Source of the DNA: CAYFJO01 sp964343305
GTDB taxonomy: Bacteria > Planctomycetota > Planctomycetia > Pirellulales > Pirellulaceae
NCBI GenBank assembly: GCA_964343305.1
Contig: CAYFJO010000020.1
Coordinates: 1-55,569 of the forward strand
Length of the DNA: 55,569 bases
Direction of reading: 5' to 3'
The notes below the pieces were generated by a model. It ran no database searches. It saw nothing but the letters and a program-made list of their open reading frames with translations, and was not told the DNA's origin. Shown here piece after piece: positions 52,904 through 55,569 of this stretch. Both the position numbers and the translations under genes were made by a program. Position 1 is the first letter of the stretch; each line of letters starts with the position of its first letter.

Positions 52904-54976
52904 CTAAGAAGACTTCGGAAGTTGGCCGTCAACTTGCTGGTTCTTGGTCAACAGCGACACGACGACCAGCGTGAGAAATCCCAGTGGGATGGTCACAATT
53001 CCCGGTTGAGTGAACGGCGTCAGGGCCAAATTTTCGTCAATACCGTAGACGCTTTTGAACGTGTCGGCACTGAGCAAGATCCAGGCCAGCGAACTGGTCA
53101 TGCCGACGATCACGGCGGCGATGATTCCTTGTTTCGTCGTGCCTTTCCAGAACAACAGCATCACCAACGACGGAAGATTCGCGGACGCCGCGACGCTGAA
53201 TGCCCAACCGACCAGGTAGCTGACGTTCATGTCCTTGAACAAGATTCCGAGCACAATCGCGATCGCACCCACAACCACCGACGAGATCTTGGCGATACGG
53301 ACCTGTTCATGATCGGTCATTTCCATGCCGGCGACATTCTTCAGCAAATCGTGAGCGACCGCACCGCTGGACGCCAGGATCAATCCGCTGACCGTTCCCA
53401 GCACGGTCGTAAACGCGATCGCCGAAATGATGGCGAACAACCATTCGTTCATACTTTTGGCCAGCAGAGGCGCGGCCATATTGCTGTTGGTCACGTCCAT
53501 CGAACCGCTGGTCATCGCGCCCAATCCCAAGTACAGCGTCAACACGTAGAAGAAGCCGATGCTGGCGATGCCGACGATCGTACTCTTGCGGGCGCTGATT
53601 TCGTCCTTGACCGTGTAGTAGCGAATCAAAATGTGAGGCAGCGACGCCGTGCCACAGAACAGCGCGAGCATCAACGAAATAAAGTTCAACTTTTGGATCG
53701 GGTCGTCGCTGCGGATTCCTTTAAACTTGGGATGTTCCCCAGGTCGCAGAACACGGCTGCCCGGTGTCGGCTTTTGGAAATAGACGGTGGCTTGCGTTCC
53801 GTCGCCGTTATCGATTGTGTCCTTGCCCCAAAGCATAACCTCGCTTTCCTGCAGCGTGCTAAAGAAAGACATGGGGCCGAGCGCGCCCGATTCTTCTTTA
53901 CCGTCTGGAAGCTTGCTGATGCGGCCAACTGGGTGTAATTCTGGCTCACCCTTTTTCGAGCCTTTTTCTTTACCGTTGACGTAGATCTTTCCGTCGCGTT
54001 TGGTTAGTGTTTGCGCCTCATACGCCATAAACTTACCGTCGGAATTCGACGAGATACTCCAAACCATTTCGTTGCCAGACTCGGTGTCTCGTGATTGAAA
54101 GAATGGTTTTCCTGGATCCAGCGCCGTCACATTCGCACTTTGGAATTGTGTCAGATTTGAGATCTCTTCCAGCGTGAAATGCCACACCATTTCGTCTTCT
54201 GAGTCTTTGTTGAGGAAAACGACGGGCCCGACTGGCCAAGGCTTTCTCTCTCCCTCGTCTTTGGATTGGTACTGTTTGACAACATCCGCGGGAATCTGCT
54301 GTCCCGCAATCGGCCCGACATTTTTGAACTCGTACGCATCCTTGCCGCCCGGTTTCGTTTGAAACCCACGCGTCAGGATCATGATCGTCAGCACGGCGCT
54401 GAAGATCACCAACAGCGAACCTTTGAGAAACTGAACCCAAGTCGTCGAAACCATCCCGGCCGTGACGACGATGATAATGACCGTCGTTCCCACGATCACG
54501 ACACCGACCCAGTGCGAAAAACCGAGCAGCGGCTGGATCAACACACCCGCGCCGACCATCTGGGGAATCAAATAGAAGATGCTGACCGCCAAAGTGCTGA
54601 CGCCGGCGGCCAACTTGATGCCGCGCGAATCAAACTTCGCATCCAGCGCGTCGGCAAACGTAAATTTCCCCAATCGCTTCATCGGCTCAGCAACGACGAA
54701 CAGTGCCACGATCCAACCCGCCAGATAGCCGATCGAATACAGGAAACCGTCGTAGCCATAAAACGCGATCATCCCACAGATGCCAAGAAACGAAGCGGCG
54801 GAAAGATAGTCTCCGGCAAAGGCAATCCCGTTGACGAACCACGGAATCTCGCCATGTGCGGCAAAGTAGCCTGCGGAGGATTTGGCACGGCTGCCCAAAT
54901 AGAAACTCAGGCCCAGCGTGATGCCGACAAAGATGAAAAAGACAACAACGGCAACGAAAGAAGCTTCATATATCAT
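52904..54976 (-). CDS. Sodium:solute symporter, acetate-permease type, with large inserted domain
   Basis: A 690-residue member of the SSS family close to cation/acetate symporters (ActP). Core motifs are FAGDYLSAASFLGICGMIAF and the later LFCGTASLPHILIRYYTV, and VGWAFSVAASANLPSLVMLL. Residues about 205-425 are a 220-residue hydrophilic insert (FLNKDSEDEMVWHFTLEEIS, VYFQKPTPGSRVLRPGE) between two membrane helices, not seen in E. coli ActP. The stop lies inside a family A repeat half, which encodes the tail LPKSS. Its start overlaps the DUF485 gene by ATGA, the usual partner. Confidence 0.93.
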   Translation of the reverse strand: MIYEASFVAVVVFFIFVGITLGLSFYLGSRAKSSAGYFAAHGEIPWFVNGIAFAGDYLSAASFLGICGMIAFYGYDGFLYSIGYLAGWIVALFVVAEPMKRLGKFTFADALDAKFDSRGIKLAAGVSTLAVSIFYLIPQMVGAGVLIQPLLGFSHWVGVVIVGTTVIIIVVTAGMVSTTWVQFLKGSLLVIFSAVLTIMILTRGFQTKPGGKDAYEFKNVGPIAGQQIPADVVKQYQSKDEGERKPWPVGPVVFLNKDSEDEMVWHFTLEEISNLTQFQSANVTALDPGKPFFQSRDTESGNEMVWSISSNSDGKFMAYEAQTLTKRDGKIYVNGKEKGSKKGEPELHPVGRISKLPDGKEESGALGPMSFFSTLQESEVMLWGKDTIDNGDGTQATVYFQKPTPGSRVLRPGEHPKFKGIRSDDPIQKLNFISLMLALFCGTASLPHILIRYYTVKDEISARKSTIVGIASIGFFYVLTLYLGLGAMTSGSMDVTNSNMAAPLLAKSMNEWLFAIISAIAFTTVLGTVSGLILASSGAVAHDLLKNVAGMEMTDHEQVRIAKISSVVVGAIAIVLGILFKDMNVSYLVGWAFSVAASANLPSLVMLLFWKGTTKQGIIAAVIVGMTSSLAWILLSADTFKSVYGIDENLALTPFTQPGIVTIPLGFLTLVVVSLLTKNQQVDGQLPKSS

Positions 54977-55218
54977 TTCTCACTCTCCTTGCCATTCGCT
55001 TCGGTATCGTCGCCTCGGCAGATCCAACCGTAAATCAGCGCCAGAATCAGAGCCGCGATGATCAGCCCAAATCCATACAGGATCGCGAGGTTGACACCCG
55101 CCAACGGTGTCATTTCCATCGTCTGGGGAGACAGTGCATTGATCGCCACAAAACCGCCATAAAGGATCAAATAGACGCCAAACAAGACGAGCCCGATCCG
55201 GGCGTTGCTAGATTCCAT
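54973..55218 (-). CDS. DUF485-like small membrane protein, partner of the acetate symporter
   Basis: An 81-residue protein with two membrane helices (IGLVLFGVYLILYGGFVAIN and LAILYGFGLIIAALILALIY) and a charged C-terminus. This is the DUF485/YjcH type that usually precedes actP. The overlap of its stop with the symporter start (ATGA) implies translational coupling. Confidence 0.88.
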   Translation of the reverse strand: MESSNARIGLVLFGVYLILYGGFVAINALSPQTMEMTPLAGVNLAILYGFGLIIAALILALIYGWICRGDDTEANGKESEK

Positions 55219-55381
55219 TGATGACCTGCTGAAGGAGAGGAAGAAAAACGGAAAGGATTGGCATGCAAGATAAGGTGCGGTGGGCGGATCTGCAACCGAA
55301 CGGACGCGACAGATTGGGCTATTATGGTTGATCTTCCGGCGTCAAAGATCAAGCCAAGCCAATAGAATCGTCCTCAATTCG

Positions 55382-55569
55382 CTAGCCGGATTCTTGCTCA
55401 ATCGAGTTCATCCATCGTGCCAAGCTCTGTTGTGCTTCCGCGAACGACGGTCGCAGGGCGATTGCCTTGCGCAGGTGTTCGATCCCCTCTGCGATTTGCC
55501 CGCGCCGTGCCAAGGCGTTGCCTAGATTCTTGTGTGCCTCGGCAAAGTTGGGCCGGTACCGGATGGCCA
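55382..55569 (-). CDS. TPR-repeat protein, C-terminal part only
   Basis: The last 61 codons of a gene that continues past the window edge. The visible part is one and a half tetratricopeptide repeats (NFAEAHKNLGNALARRGQIA, EHLRKAIALRPSFAEAQQ) and ends SIEQESG before TAG. The rest of the protein, and so any catalytic domain, lies outside the window. Confidence 0.85.
   Translation of the reverse strand, partial: AIRYRPNFAEAHKNLGNALARRGQIAEGIEHLRKAIALRPSFAEAQQSLARWMNSIEQESG

Noticed and set aside
52778..53938. 386-codon plus-strand open frame
   Set aside because: Antisense of the SSS symporter, with a low-complexity His/Arg/Gln-rich sequence.
1..55569. CRISPR arrays, rRNA genes, intact IS elements, replication origin
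   Set aside because: Looked for; no regular spaced repeats, rRNA sequence, intact transposase gene or origin motif cluster was recognised.

Overview
The window looks like chromosome of a planctomycete, most likely a Pirellulaceae-type member of Planctomycetota. This is inferred from gene content: a very large PQQ-type beta-propeller protein with an embedded methyltransferase-like domain, a ThuA/NPCBM/PVC-type dehydrogenase fusion, a DUF3179 protein, WD40 and DUF11 surface proteins, FHA-HTH and FHA-GAF-phosphatase regulators, a Uma2 protein, and split proton-translocating transhydrogenase genes. Genes are mostly single or in short operons, and many exported proteins are large and modular.

Layout. 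1-13.5 kb: exported or surface proteins (NHL/DUF3179, serine hydrolase, membrane-anchored WD40, PQQ propeller, ThuA-dehydrogenase). 13.6-18.6 kb: Uma2 protein, rplM-rpsI, and pntAA-pntAB-pntB. 18.6-26.1 kb: tRNA-Leu(GAG), a class IV aminotransferase, two convergent FHA regulators, a Cys-rich exported protein, and a translationally coupled trio (coiled coil, membrane FGE-like, zinc-ribbon GTPase). 26.2-29.2 kb: an operon of a GlmU-like enzyme, an acyl carrier protein and a homocitrate/isopropylmalate-synthase-like enzyme. 29.2-33.2 kb: a disturbed stretch with a possible terminase fragment, a transaldolase gene broken by an 80-bp miniature element, dense palindromes, a NagB-like protein and a PIG-L deacetylase. 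33.3-37.1 kb: carA, a candidate structured RNA, fliM and proA. 37.1-45.1 kb: envelope proteins (zinc ribbon plus membrane, DUF11, EF-hand) and a thioredoxin-like gene with an in-frame UGA. 45.2-55.6 kb: a dicarboxylate/amino-acid symporter, a group II intron maturase remnant, a Cys-rich protein, lepA, an HD protein, a TPR protein, an acetate-type sodium symporter with its DUF485 partner, and the edge of another TPR gene.

Most notable points. (1) The gene at 41784-42800 reads straight through one in-frame UGA at the first position of a U-P-R-C redox motif. A hairpin with an AGGUCU loop follows the UGA, so this is a strong candidate selenoprotein. (2) An 80-bp element with 12-bp terminal inverted repeats, an internal 15-bp hairpin and an 8-bp target duplication interrupts a transaldolase gene. 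(3) Two families of dispersed palindromes recur between genes, with compensatory changes in their arms, and in two places half-units of one family form the last codons of genes. (4) A structured RNA with a strong terminator probably lies between carA and fliM. (5) The coiled-coil/FGE-like/GTPase trio and the ACP-centred operon are uncharacterised gene sets.
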